Positions 35,806-47,405 of a stretch of 64,000 nt of DNA are shown in pieces; positions within the stretch are counted from its first letter, which is position 1, and each line of letters opens with the position of its first letter. The stretch covers positions 40,890,338 to 40,954,337 of the forward strand of contig OX457061.1 in assembly GCA_949752795.1 (NCBI GenBank). Direction: 5' to 3'. The position numbers were made by a program, and so were the translations under genes. This DNA is from Hyperoodon ampullatus (lineage: Eukaryota > Chordata > Mammalia > Artiodactyla > Ziphiidae). A model generated the notes under the pieces. That model searched no databases, was not told the DNA's origin, and saw only the letters and a program-made list of their open reading frames with translations.

Positions 35806-37105
35806 TTGAGGGCTTGGCTTTTTAGTTTCTGTCACTCCAGAGATTACAGGTCCTCTCTCTGTTACCTGCATGAGGCCACTGAGATCACAGGAGCTGGTGC
35901 TCACCTAAGGAAGGGCCATGCTGCTGCAATCCCTCTCATCAGCAGCCTCTTGGTATTATCTTTCCCTGTCGCAGTAGCTGCCCTGGGGTGCGGGGGAAGC
36001 AAGCAGCAGTGCCCTCGGTTCAGGGGGTGGGTGGTAGGGTGGCAGGTGATCACCCAGGCTGTCACTTCTCAACTTCCTGCCTCTGACACAAAGCAGAGCT
36101 GACTTCCTGGGGTTGGAGCCAGGTGAGGAAATGGGTGATGCTCCTTCTTCATGGGACTTAGAGCTGTAACAAAATTGGTAGTGGCTCACACACTATGCAA
36201 ATCTGCAGTATTGTGTGAGGTGAACGTGTTTTGTGATGTGTGAGGAGGAGAAATTGTTGCAGCACAAGGGAGAAATCCCATGTGCAGAGGTGTCCACTGT
36301 CCTCTGGTCATGCACCTTCCTGACTCTGGCTAACACCCGGGCGATGGGTTTATGTATCTTGACCCAGAAAAGAACTAGTCACAGTCAACGACATGATGAA
36401 TGGGACATAAATGCACAAAAGGCAAGTACAACCTGAGTCTCCATTCCCAAGTCCCTTCAGCCCCTTTTTGATGACAAGGGAACTTTCTTCTGTTCTGATG
36501 AAAACAACAGTTGTTGAAATGGAGCAGGACCCTGTAAGGGCTCTCTGGGTACAAATTCTTTCCGTGTCTCATCTCTAGTTTTTAGGAAATAGGCCTCATT
36601 CAGCCTTCTAGACTTTCCCTGAGTTCCAAAGGGCAGATTCAAATAGTTGCTAATCATGGAAGGAAGGGAATGCAGAAACAAAGGAGGAGCAGTCAAGAAA
36701 CAATAGTGTAGCCATGGGACAGTGTCCTGGTTCTTTCTCAAGTAATATATACAACAATATCTTTGAGTTCTTCTGCAGGCACTAAGGCCCCTACCCAGAT
36801 GGAGGGTGGTAACTTCAGGCTGAGCCCAAGATTCCTGAAATACTGCCCTATTACCAACCAATCAGAAGAAAGTCTGCACACAGTGGAAGATAATGAAGAC
36901 TCTGACCCCCTCCCCAAATGATTCTTCCTTTAAAAACTTTCATGGTCAAGCAGAATCTTTGGAGTTGGTTCTTGGACATGAGTCTGCCTTTTCCCCGGGT
37001 TGCTGGCCTCCTGAGTATAGCAAACTTTCCTTTCCAACCAACACTTTCTTGAGTATTGGCTTCCTCAGTTTAGTAACATGGTCACTACTCATATAACAAA
37101 GCTTA
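35806..37105. other. 1.3-kb stretch without recognised gene or repeat
   Basis: The open frames (e.g. 35746-36102 + and 36457-36861 -) show no domain or codon signature. Nothing supportable. Confidence 0.5.
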
Positions 37106-37670
37106 CATGGCATGTACTTACTATAGGTTGGGTGTGGTTCTTAAACACTGTACCTGCATCACTGTAGAATCTTATGAGTTGGCTACAGTCATTAGCCCCA
37201 ATATACAGATGAACAAAATGTTGCTCAGTGATGTCCATAACTCTCAGAGGCCTATAACACCAGTAAGGGGTAAGGCCAAGGCTCAGACCCAGGCCATCTA
37301 GCTCCAGGGTCTATGTACCTGACCACCATGCAAAGTGGCCTATATCTAAGGGGATGGTTTGTCTTGCAAGTAGTGGGTGTCCCTTCATTGTGGGTGACAG
37401 GGATCAATAGCTGAGCTAGACAGAGGTCTGTTCCATGTACTTAGTGTGTCCTCTGTGTCCGGCTGAGACCTGAGCACTCTGCCGTCATATCACGTCTTGC
37501 TCACGACACCCCTCCGAGCTGGAACAACCATCCTACTTTCCCAACAAATAAACTGGGTTTAGCAAGATTGGGTAACTGGCTGAGGTCTCCAGCCTGGGGA
37601 GAACTGGAGCTGGGAATCCAGCAGGTCTGCCCAAACCCAATCCTGAGTGCTTCACCTCTTACCAGGGATG
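37106..37670 (-). repeat. two minus-strand MIR fossils
   Basis: 37106-37335 ('gtacttactataggttgggtgtgg', 'caatatacagatgaac', 'gctcagacccaggcc', 'ctccagggtctatg') and 37435-37670 ('cccaacaaataaactggg', 'gggtaactggctgagg', 'gagctgggaatccagcagg'). Both are diverged. Confidence 0.6.
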
Positions 37671-38297
37671 GTTTCCAAGGGATTAAGCTTCAGGAGGGCT
37701 GGGCTGGACTTTTACAGTCCCAGCAAATCTGAGATCCCCAGGGACTAAATGTCTGACACATAAATGGGCAAACACTTGAATAGAGCTGCTATAACTAGTT
37801 GCTAGGCCAAAAATATTAGTCATTACACTTCAAATTTTATATTTAAGGAAATATTTCTTTCCCAAGGCCCTCCCCCCTTTTTAGCTCTCTGCAGTATTTC
37901 TCCTGAAAAGTTGCCCAAGGAGCAAAGAGTTAACTGGGTCCTCAAGGGTCTGCTCTTTCTGCTGTCTGAGGTGGCATCAGCCCCCCCTTGCCTCGGGCTA
38001 TGTGAGGAGTCAGTAGCTGTCTTTCCTGGTGGTCCCACCAACTTACCTCATCCAGTGCTCCCCCATCTGACAACCCTGGGCACAATCATCAGCACCAAAG
38101 TCCCCATGGCTGAACTCAGCAGTCAGTTTTTAGCTCTCATCTTGCTGGGCCCATCTGCAGCATTTGGCACATGGGTCAGCCCTGAATCCGGTACAATAGT
38201 ACAAAACTCATCAGTTACAAAAGAGGTTGGGTTCAAATTGCATTTCTGGAAAACAGAACAAATGAAGATCACCTGTTTAGATGGTTAACCCCTTTTT
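37671..38297. other. intergenic sequence, nothing recognised
   Basis: An open frame of 125 codons at 37911-38288 (+) has no family resemblance and ends at the SINE boundary. Not called. Confidence 0.5.
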
Positions 38298-38310
38298 ACT
38301 AATATTTTTC

Positions 38311-38519
38311 TGTTTGTTTGTTTTTGCGGTACGCGGGCCTCTCACTGTTGTGGCCTCTCCCGTTGCAGAGCACAGGCTCTGGACGCTCAGGCTCAGCAGC
38401 CATGGCTCACGGGCCCAGCCACTCCGCGGCATGTGGGATCTTCCCGGACCGGGGCACGAACCCGTGTCCCCTGCATCGGCAGGCGGACTCTCAACCACTG
38501 TGCCACCAGGGAAACCCTC
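38311..38519 (-). mobile_element. CHR-type SINE, short-body subfamily
   Basis: TTTG-rich tail at 38312-38325, then 'gcggtacgcgggcctctcac' through the head at the right. Imperfect flanking actaatattttt/actaattttttt. Confidence 0.9.
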
Positions 38520-38599
38520 AACTAATTTTTTTTAAATGTATAAGATAATCAGACCCAAGTTTGGCAATCAGTTTCTGCCATCTGGAAGAGTAATTTCAG

Positions 38600-39475
38600 G
38601 GACCCTGTTCACACCTGTGTTCCCTGCACCCAGAGGTCTCTTGTTTCTTGTTAAAAAGGAACTCAACCCTCACCCCCCTCCAGTCACAGAAAAGGTGGCT
38701 TTTAAACCCAGAGGTCTCTAGTTTCCCACAGGAAGGAATGCAACCTTCCAGAATAGTAGGAATGGAGTTCCCACTCACAGAGACCTGTGGTTCTTTACCG
38801 GCAGGAATGCCACCTCCCAGTTATAGAAATCAGAATCCCTGGACTCAAACCCAGGGTGAAATCAAATACCCAAGTCCAGTTGTGTGCTTCTCAAATTCTG
38901 CTTTAATCAAAAGTGAAGCTATCCTGATATCCCCACCTATTATAGCACCCGTCCTGAATTCTACACCCTCTGAAGTCTGCTGGTGTAACATGGAAGAGCT
39001 AAATCGGATTCCATGTTCGATCCGTTTCTTTGACTTTAACCTTTGCTTTTCGTTGCTTTTGTTATTATAATCATACATAATGGCCTGCCTCAGGGAACCC
39101 TGCCCCTCTGCCTGAATGTGAAACTAAAGTGCCTCTGTTCAGCTCACAGGGAGACAATCTGACTCTGCCCACCTGTGGATGGCTGCAAGAAAGAAGAAAT
39201 TAACACATCCCCTCCCTGAGGCTGGCCATTTTAGGGGATATTTGCAAAACTTACGGCGTTTTTTACTTTACTTCCTCATCTCCTCCCCTTCTCTGTGCGA
39301 TAAAAGAAACTGGCATCCAAACCCTGATAAGACGGTTTTTCAGCGACACTAGTCTGCCATCTTCTCGGTCTGCCAGCTTTCCAAATAAAGTCGTCTTCCT
39401 TGCCTCAACAGCTCTTCTCTGATTCACTGGCCTGTCATTAGGCAAGCAGAGCGAGCTTGCACTCGATAACACTAG
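38600..39475 (+). mobile_element. probable class I endogenous retrovirus LTR
   Basis: The right half looks like LTR R/U5. A TATA-like 'gataaaag' lies at 39299-39306 and an AATAAA at 39384-39389, about 80 bp apart, followed by a 'cttccttgcctcaac' T/C-rich U5-like run. The left half has three imperfect repeats of about 80-100 bp, each with a 'cagag.tct.tgtttc' element (38630, 38709, 38778), as U3 regions often have. No retroviral coding sequence is attached. Exact ends and target duplication were not found. Confidence 0.45.
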
Positions 39476-39750
39476 CACTGAACAGAGTCGTTCGCGTGAC
39501 CACTTTGCCCACAGAGATCCAGGGGGCGAGCAGTCTCTGAACCATTAGATACCCAGAAGAACAATGTTTGACCAAGAGAACCCGGATGATCTGACCAATA
39601 CCAGAAGCGAATAAGTCTACTTCACTCCGGTGTGGCCGGCTCCCCTTGTCCCTGGTCAGGGCACATGTCCTATCAGAGTTGCCAGAAATTGTACTGGACT
39701 CAATGGGTCCATCTTTTGGGGTGCTTAGCCAATGAACACACCAAGTACTT

Positions 39751-39904
39751 AAAAAAGAATATATATATACATATATATTTATTTGGTTGCACTGGGTCTT
39801 AGTTGCGGCATGCATGTGGGATCTAGTTCCCTGACCAGGAATGGAACCCAGGCCCCCTGCACTGGGAGCACGGAGTCTTGTCCACTATGCCACCAGGGAA
39901 GACC
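39751..39904 (-). mobile_element. CHR/Bov-tA-like SINE, old subfamily
   Basis: An (AT)-rich tail, 'ggttgcactgggtcttagttg', one 'gcggcatgcatgtggg' unit, then the head. Perfect 15-bp duplication acacaccaagtactt at 39736-39750 and 39905-39919. Confidence 0.93.
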
Positions 39905-39919
39905 ACACACCAAGTACTT

Positions 39920-40545
39920 TGATTAAACAGAAGCATTTGTTACTTGTGACAAGGAGACAGGGGACAGTTCTCAAAGCACTGTGTCACTAACAGTAAGTGC
40001 TCAATAAACGTTGTTCTATGAATCAGTGTATGAACTGCCTTAGGACTGCAGCAATGTGCCTACAAAGCAGTCAAGATGTGGCCTCAGAGCCCCTGTCCTC
40101 AGTATGGTATCCAGGAGACACTTTCCTGCGTCTGTGACTGTTTTCTCTGCAAAATGCAGTTGTTGGAAAGGAAGGTCCCCAATAAGCTCTCAAATTACAG
40201 GACTCTTGAGAAGAGGCCTGAATTAAGGATCCAAAGCCGGGCCATCAGACGGGTAAGGAACAAGGGAATCCACGTCTCCTGAAGTTGGTCAGAAGAGCCA
40301 GGTGACAGGCCAAGCAGGGGTGGACAGAGGGCAGGGAGCAGATGGCAGGTGGCCACGGTGGGGGAGGGAACCGCAGCGGTTAGAGCCTCCTGCCGGAACC
40401 GGGAGCAGCTGGGCTGCAGCGCTGCACTGAGCACCACGCTTACCCTTCCCAACTTACGTTTTATATCTTGGGGGGAAAATCATGATTGCACCTCTGTGGC
40501 AGGGTCTTTGTGGGGACTGAAAAAGACCATGTAGGTGGCCCGGAG
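39920..40545. other. FBP1 upstream flank, nothing recognised
   Basis: Immediate upstream flank of the CpG island. GC rises from about 40240. It may hold distal promoter elements, but none is unambiguous by eye. Confidence 0.45.
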
Positions 40546-40549
40546 CAGC

Positions 40550-40928
40550 ACTCCACCACGCCAGTGGCCGTGCTTTGAGGAGGCGTGGCGCGGCGACAGC
40601 GGAAGAACCGGAGGTGGCTGTGGGCCGCGGGGGAGGGGGCAGCCCCGCTGTTGGAGGAACTGAGACTGGACAAGATCCCGGACGGGGGGTGGGGGTGGGG
40701 GCGGAGTGGGCGGGGCTGCAGTTGGAGGGGCGGGGCCAGGGCGCGGAGGTGTTCCTGTGGGCGGAGGGCGGTGACCCGCGTCTATAGGCTCCGCGGGACA
40801 CCCCGCTGGGACCGGGCCCACTCCGAGCGGTGCTGATCCTCGGAGGCCGTCGGTCTGCGCTCCAGCCGCGTCCCACCGCGTCCCGCCGCCTGCACCTGAC
40901 GCCCAGCGCTCAGCAGCACGGCCACAGC
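40550..40928 (+). promoter_or_regulatory. FBP1: FBP1 CpG-rich promoter and 5-prime UTR
   Basis: GC- and CpG-dense block running into exon 1. It contains GC boxes (Sp1-type) GGGCGGGGC at 40708-40716 and GGGGCGGGGCC at 40727-40737. A G-tract series lies at 40684-40715. A weak TATA-like tctatagg lies at 40781-40788. The transcription start cannot be fixed. The stretch from 40788 to the ATG is open in the FBP1 frame but has no upstream ATG; an in-frame TAG at 40785-40787 closes it. FBP1 transcription in mammals is hormonally controlled in liver, but I could not identify CRE or FOXO sites with confidence. Confidence 0.75.
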
Positions 40929-41098
40929 ATGACGGACAAGGCGGCCTTCGACACCAATATCGTCACCCTGACCCGCTTCGTCATGGAGGAGGGCAGGAAG
41001 GCCCGCGGCACGGGCGAGATGACCCAACTGCTCAACTCGCTCTGCACCGCGGTCAAAGCCATCTCCACCGCTGTGCGCAAGGCGGGCATCGCGCACCT
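40929..41098 (+). CDS. FBP1: FBP1 coding exon 1: fructose-1,6-bisphosphatase 1, residues 1-57 (first 2 bases of codon 57)
   Basis: FBP1 hydrolyses fructose 1,6-bisphosphate to fructose 6-phosphate, the rate-limiting step of gluconeogenesis, in the cytosol of liver and kidney as a homotetramer. This exon starts at ATG 40929, with A at -3, and begins [17 protein letters not shown]. It holds the N-terminal allosteric AMP site, including [14 protein letters not shown] (residues 20-33). The Met in GTGEMTQ is the pig-type residue; human has Leu. The exon ends after 'cact' at 41098, with donor GTGAGT. The sequence fits the liver isozyme rather than muscle FBP2, whose N-terminus differs in this region. 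The frame joins exon 2 exactly as in other mammals (Leu codon split CT/C). Confidence 0.97.
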
Positions 41099-42112
41099 GT
41101 GAGTCAGGCCTCTGTACCCCCGGACCCCTCACCTTGTCCGCGTCCTCTCTCTCTGGCAGGGGATCTGCCGAGCAGTCCGATGTCTGATCCTCTGCCCCTG
41201 CTGTCAGTCTCTCTGTCTGACATCTGGGACTCTCTCACCCTCTCCCTCCCTCCCTCCCCCTCTCTCTGCCCCTCTGCCGAAGCTCAAGCGGCACTCAAGC
41301 CTAGTTCCGCCTTCCATTAAGCTTCCCACCTGGGGGCCTGTCTCACAGTCCACAGCTGCATCCATCCTGCAGCCTGCTCCCCTGGGCTGAGCAGCCTGCC
41401 TTAGCACCCCTCTGGCTTCCTCCTGATGAAATTGGCTGGCCAGGTGGGTACCAGGCCTGACTGCCATACCCATCCTAGCCTCAAACAGGAAAGTGCTGGC
41501 CCAGGTGCCTTCCTTTCCCTTTCTTTTCTTTGACCTCCTTCACTCCCTTTGGAATTGGGGTCCCAAGTCAGGTTTCTAATTCAGTATCTCCTTGACCCTA
41601 GACAAGTCCTGTTAGGAGCAGTGGGTGGAACCCCCACTAGGAGGAGGCCCTCTGTCCAGAGCTTTCAGGGGCGGCAGTGCTGGTGTGCACAGGGCTGCAG
41701 GAGGTCTGGAGTGGGGCTTGAGATGCTGTATTTCTAAGACGTTCTTCTGTGGTAGGTGGTGCTGAGACTGCTGGTCCGCAGATCACATTGTGTTTAGCAA
41801 AGCAATCACAGGACATGGGGAATCAGAGAGTACCTTCTTGTGTGGCTTGTTGTAAGTAACACAAGCGCCCTTTGGTTTATTCTGGTGTGCACGAGCATTT
41901 TATGTTTCGACTGGTCCTCAGGATAGCTGAAGGGTGCCTGGGTTTTCAGATTGCCCACACTCCTTCCTAATATTTCCCACTCTTAGGAACACCTTAAACA
42001 TTGTGCACCGTGCTCTTAGCTGATCTGAAAAAGTATAACCCCTGGAACCTAGTTTCCTTTTCTGGTCAGCTCTTTGCCTTTGGTCCCACAGTATGGCTTG
42101 GTAGAGCTAACT

Positions 42113-42359
42113 CTTTTTAAAAAAATTTTTATTTTATATTGGAGTATAGTTGATTAACAATGTTGTAATAGTTTCAGGTGTACAGCAAAGTGAGTCAGTT
42201 ATACATATACATGTATCTATTCTTTTTCAAATTCTTTTCCCATTTAGGTTATTACAGAGTATTGAGCAGAGTTCCCTGTGCTGTACAATAGGTCCTTGTT
42301 GGCTATCTATTTTAAATATAGCAGTGTGTACGTGTCAATCCCAAACTCCCAATCTATCC
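42113..42359 (-). mobile_element. LINE-1 3-prime-end fragment (antisense)
   Basis: Same 3-prime end text as 32745-32960 ('ttggagtatagttgattaac', 'cagttatacatatacatg', 'ctgtgctgtacaataggtcc'). Duplication gagctaact at 42104-42112 and 42360-42368. Confidence 0.9.
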
Positions 42360-42889
42360 GAGCTAACTGTTAAGGAAGGAGTGTATCATCACATTTATTT
42401 TCAGATGTCAAGCAGGGATGGCCCTTGCTGGGAGAAGGATTGGGACAGCACGTTAGGAAGGTGGTGATTCCATTACTATTTCACCTATGGTCCCTCTTAA
42501 TACATTTCTAAGGAGACTGTGCTTTAGGAAACACACTCAATTAAAATCTTACTTCAAATTTAATTTACAGTAAGTAAAAGTGTCCTAATAGCTTTACCTG
42601 CCTTTGAAAACCAGGGGGCTTCTTCAAAAAGAGTGCTTGTCATTTCTTGTATTATTTAAAAATGTGTCAGCACCTTTCACAACCCCAAAGAGACTCAGAA
42701 ACAAAAGATCTGCTTTGAGGTACATCTTTCCCACCTTTTAAGTAATGTCAGATAGTGGGACCTTAGGTAGTGGGATTTTGATAGTGGGACCTGGACAAAG
42801 GGTGCTAATGTAGACTATATAAGTTATGTATATTTTACACTAGGTACCTGTAAATACCAGGTTAAAAAATATTGTTGTTGCTGTAATTA

Positions 42890-43420
42890 TAAATTCCTTA
42901 ATAAGTTGCACTCAACAAACATTCAAACCACTCAGAAGAACACAACGGGAAAAGTGAAACACACCACTACCCATTCCCTGGGGTATCCACTATTCATAAT
43001 TTACTGGTTATTTTACGAGATACTTCTTTTTTTTTAATGTCTTTTTTAAAAATTGGAGTATAGTTGATTTACAATGTTGTGTTAGTTTTTGGGTGTACAG
43101 CAAAGTGAGTCAGTTATACTAGATACTTCTTTATATTAATATAAATTTATACCTGGATACATATTTCCATATGACTCTTTGTAAATAGCAAACAAAATGG
43201 AACACACTTAACATATTCTTCTGCAGTTTGCTGTCATTATTCAACAATATATATATTCAACATCCTTCAATGTTAGGACATGTAAATCCACCTCCTCCTT
43301 TTTAATTGCTGCATTGTGTTCCACTGCATGGACATATCATGAGCTATTTGGCATTTCCCATATGTTTGGGCATGCCACTGGTCTTTGACTATTTCAGACA
43401 GCATTGTACCTGTGAAATGG
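42890..43420 (-). mobile_element. ancient LINE-1 fragment (antisense), split
   Basis: Old antisense L1-like text on both sides ('ccctggggtatccactattc', 'cagtttgctgtcattattc', 'ttaattgctgcattgtgttcc'). It is interrupted by the younger insert at 43030-43120. Confidence 0.45.
43030..43120 (-). mobile_element. very short LINE-1 3-prime insertion (antisense)
   Basis: Only about 90 bp of L1 3-prime end with its T-rich tail. Perfect 12-bp duplication agatacttcttt at 43018-43029 and 43121-43132. Confidence 0.9.
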
Positions 43421-44796
43421 GTGTTGATGCATGGCCATGTGGGTGGCTGACAGAGGAGGACTAGAACCTGGACATTAAGTACTCCTGTGGGAAATTAAGT
43501 TTGACTGTCTCAGTATCACATGTAGTTGAGCAGGGGGCAATAAGACAAGATCTTAACCTAAGCCTCCAGATTACACTCATGACTTCGATAGCCTGGATGA
43601 AAAGGCCAGCATGCCTGCAAATAACTTGTTAGTGCTGTTGACTTGCCCTAGAAAGGCATCTAGCCAGAGGAACAAGATGATTGCCGATTGCAGGAACCTT
43701 GCGGAACCAGTTTATGGAGCTCAGCCATGACTCCTCCTCAGGGACAGGTCAGGAGTTTAAACATAGAGCCTGGAGAGCTCTCTCTCTCTCTCTCTTTCTG
43801 TCTCTTTAGTTCTAGAAGAGACTGAGAGATGAGAATGATACAGAGCTTATGCTGTAGGGAAAATATTACAAGTATAGAATTATAAAACAATGGAGATCTG
43901 AAAGATACTTTCCTAGAGGTATCAAAAATATGTGGATGCAGAGGACTGTGGAGTATCAAGATAGGCATTTGCAATGGTCAGGAAAAGATGGTCATAGGCT
44001 TGATGGCTGGAGAGCATTTTAGGCTGGGCTATCGTGAGGAAATGTACAAAGTAGGAAGATGTTTCTGGAAAAGTTGCTCATTCAGTTTGACTGAAGCCTG
44101 GACTACTTCAAGTAATGTAGTGGTGGGGCATTTGCGGATGTTAAATTGTGGGTGCATTGGGGGAACATCAAATGGCAGGGGTGAATACTTTATATTTGGG
44201 GGGATAAGCAAAGGGGAGAGGTACAGGTTTTTGAGTGGGGCAGTGGAATGAATGGAGATTCATCCGGGGCAGGTATGGCTGGAAGTATAGAGTTAAAAGA
44301 GAGAAAGCTAAGACATGTGGAACACCAACTGAAGAGGGGAGAGGTGAGGAAAGCAGCATTCAGAGCTAGGGGATTAGAGGGGAGGAGGGGGAGGACCTGG
44401 GAGAAGTCTGGGTGGGGATGGGGGAGAAGGACAGCAAGGGAGCTTCTCAAAGAACCCTGAGAGCAGGGCTGTGCCATTAACAACAAAAACAAAAACAAAC
44501 AAAAACGAAAAAACACCTCCCCCCAAAACCCAGAATTCCAAAGGAGGAGCTGAGTGTTAGAGGCTGGAGAAGGGTAGGAAGATGGTGCCGACATTTTGGT
44601 GATGTGGAACTTGAGGTGTTAGAGGGCCATACAGCTGGAGATGTTGCCCAGGCTGCAGTCTGGAATTTGGGTGTGAAGAGCTGACTAAAGATTAGGCCAC
44701 TGGATTTTGGCACATTCACCCTCAGGCAAGAGGAAGAGGAGAAGAAAATTAGGACCCGGTTTAGCAGAACAGGAACATGCAAGGCTTTAAGAGCAC

Positions 44797-45000
44797 TTTT
44801 TTTTTTTTGCGGTATGCGGGCCTCTCACTGTTGTGGCCTCTCCCGTTGCAGAGCACAGGCTACAGACGTGCAGGCTCAGCGGCCATGGCTCACGGGCCCA
44901 GCCGCTCCGCGGCATGTGGGATCTTCCCGGACCGGGGCACGAACCCGTGTCCCCTGCATCGGCAGGTGGACTCTCAACCCCTGCGCCACTAGGGAAGCCC
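44797..45000 (-). mobile_element. CHR-type SINE, short-body subfamily (FBP1 intron 1)
   Basis: T run, 'gcggtatgcgggcctctcac', body and head. Duplication taagagcac at 44788-44796 and 45001-45009. Confidence 0.94.
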
Positions 45001-45029
45001 TAAGAGCACATTTTGGTGAGAGGTGGAGC

Positions 45030-45195
45030 TGGGCTCAAATTCCTGCCTCTGCTATTTAACTTCTGTGAGGATTTAGGCAATTGGCGTAACATCTCTGAGC
45101 CTCAGCTTCCCCACCTGTAAGATGGAGACAACTGTTTTTTTAATCCTCAAAGAGTTGTATGTGGAGGAACTGAGTTCATTAAATTGATACTGTCA
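45030..45195 (+). repeat. MIR fossil
   Basis: 'gggctcaaattcctgcctctgc', 'gagcctcagcttccccacctg', 'taagatggagacaactg', 'gagttcattaaattga'. Confidence 0.7.
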
Positions 45196-45737
45196 TCATT
45201 GTTTTCCTAGGTTGAAGCATTTTGTTTCTAGAAAACAGATAGCTCTATATTCTGCTTTTCATTCCTTAGTAGTTGCCCACATGCATTTCAACAGGGACAT
45301 ATTCCAGGCTAGAATATTATATATTAGGTGACTTTGCTCCCTCAGATTGGTCACCAGAAACTTCCCATCATGCTCACGTGACATCAGGAAAACTTTCTTG
45401 TAAATATGATGTCACTTCTGTTGTTTGGTGGAAGAAAATAATAAATAACTTTAGTTTTAATTTTGGAATTACAGGTCAGTTAACACATACTTGAGCTTAT
45501 CTTCAAGTTTGCAGAGTTTACAATCTTAAACTTCTGGAAATTTTATCATATGTAGCTTATATTTCTTGAATTATCATCTCCATATTACCAAAAAGGAATT
45601 GTAACTTCCTTTCCACACCAAAAGCATAGCCAGCCACATACCATCCTATTTGCTCATTTTGGGCTGGCATGAACTCAAGCCAGCGTTGGGGTTTGTGGCC
45701 TTTGAAGCTGTTCTGGTTGACACCTCTTCTTCAATGT

Positions 45738-45928
45738 ATAGTCGTCTCTAGGTAACCACCAGGGATTGGTTCCAGAACACCCAGGAGATACCAAAATCCG
45801 TGAATGCTTAAGTCCTTTAGGTAAAATGGCTGAGTACAGTCCGCCCTGCATGATCTCGGATTCAACTAACTACGGGTGGAAATTCGCAGATGCAGAACCC
45901 AGGATACGGAGGGTGGCCTGTATTTCTC
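45738..45928. mobile_element. Tigger/MER2-type (TcMar) DNA transposon, internally deleted
   Basis: The left end reads 'gtcgtctctaggtaaccacc' then 'ggattggttccagaac' and 'gataccaaaatccgtgaatgc'. The right end reads 'ggatacggagggtggcctgta' preceded by 'gattcaactaactacggg'. This is the two-ended pattern of mammalian Tigger-derived MITEs. Confidence 0.65.
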
Positions 45929-46949
45929 ATCTGACCTTTGGATGTTCTGGGCTGGGTGAATGGTTGGCCATTTACTTCAGAATCAATCAATAACAAGTCA
46001 TGAGTTATTTGACTTCACTTCGACTTCAGTGATAAGGATTAAATAATAATCTGCCTCCCTTTTTCTTCTAAAAATGAGCTCCTCCACTTGGCTCTCGTGC
46101 ATGCTGTCTAAAGGGCGGCCTGCTTTACACTGCCATGCTGACATCAGAAGGAAAAGGTCTAGTTAGTTAGCAAATCAAGGAAGTCATCGAAAGTTCTTCC
46201 CTAAGTGTGGCCCTGGCTCTGGTCCTTGTGTCTAGGGATCTGCTTCAGAAATGTTAAAGGAGCCTTTCCCCTGACCATCATTAATTGCAGACTTTATGGC
46301 TGTGAAATGGCTGTAGAAACCGTATGCAAATTTGAAAAACCATGCTAATATTTAGTCCAAATATCTAAGCATTTAAAAATACTGGCCAAATTAACCTATC
46401 CTTCTAAAGAGTTTCCCATCATATGAATTAAAATGACTTAACAGTTGTTTCAAATTTTCAGTGAGGTTTTTATAGGAAGCCTAAAAGGAGATATTACAAT
46501 ACTCGCCCTGTGGTGTGGCCAAAAAAAAAAAAAAAAAAAAGAAGAGATATTACAGACAGCAGCTTCTCAAATTGATTTTTCTCCCCAAACTCCAGAAAGA
46601 AATTCTGTGACTCTGGGGGCTGAAAAACAAACAGTCACAGGGGCATAAACCCTGACAGCATAGACCACAGGATGCTGTGCTGCCCTGAACAACTTGGGCT
46701 GCAGGGCCAACTAATATGAATAAAATTGAAGGGACATATCATAAGCATCTCAAAAGAAATAATATTCCCAGGGAGACTTCAGTCAAAGGTGAACTTTGAG
46801 CACTTTCTTTTCTTGTCAGTTAGTTACCTGTGACACTGTTCTGCATTGCCTGTCTTCCCAGAAGCTGCCTGAAAAACTGATTTAGAAGTCATTTCCCCTC
46901 CCCTTCATCAACCAACCTGTACAACCAACCTGTGGGCTCCATTAAGAAC

Positions 46950-47405
46950 AATGATGGCTGCCATTGGCCGCTATGAATCAGGTGCATCACGTGGGTTAGC
47001 CCTCACCCTTACAAAGCCTGGAAACAATCAGGGAGCCGAGACAACTTGATGGAAGTCATATAATCAGTAAGAGGAAAGGCAGAATTTGAACCCAGGTCCC
47101 TGGTGCTGTGTTCTTGTCAGGACCCACCTTGCTTCTCAGCATGGTTGTATTACTGCTGCGGGGAGTTAGGGATGGAAGAGAATGATACCATTTCTTGTTC
47201 ACTACCTTGGTGCCAGTCTCTGTTCTAAGCCCTTGACCTATGTCAACTCATTTACTCCCCCTCTCTACATACTATGACATAGATACACTAAATTCCCATT
47301 TTACCAAAGATCAGAGAAGCTAAGAGATTTGCACAGGGTTGGTTAACACGTGGCAGAGCTGGGATTTGAACCCCCAGGGTCTAGAGTCCCAGCCCATGGA
47401 GGAAA
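46950..47405 (-). repeat. two minus-strand MIR fossils
   Basis: 46950-47145 ('ggcagaatttgaacccaggtcc' end) and 47185-47405 ('ggtgccagtctctgttctaag', 'gacctatgtcaactcattta', 'cccattttaccaaagatcagag', 'agctgggatttgaacccccag'). The second is well preserved. Confidence 0.75.

Noticed and set aside
40454..40876. 140-codon minus-strand open frame across the promoter
   Set aside because: Pro/Arg/Gly-rich translation produced by CpG-island composition; no domain.
40788..40928. In-frame N-terminal extension of FBP1 from a GTG at 40830
   Set aside because: The frame is open back to a TAG at 40785 but has no ATG. The ATG at 40929 gives the exact mammalian N-terminus with A at -3.
41099..41102. Exon 1 ending at 41102 as an open-frame stop
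   Set aside because: The TGA there is created by the splice donor GTGAGT; the frame continues in exon 2 at 51268.
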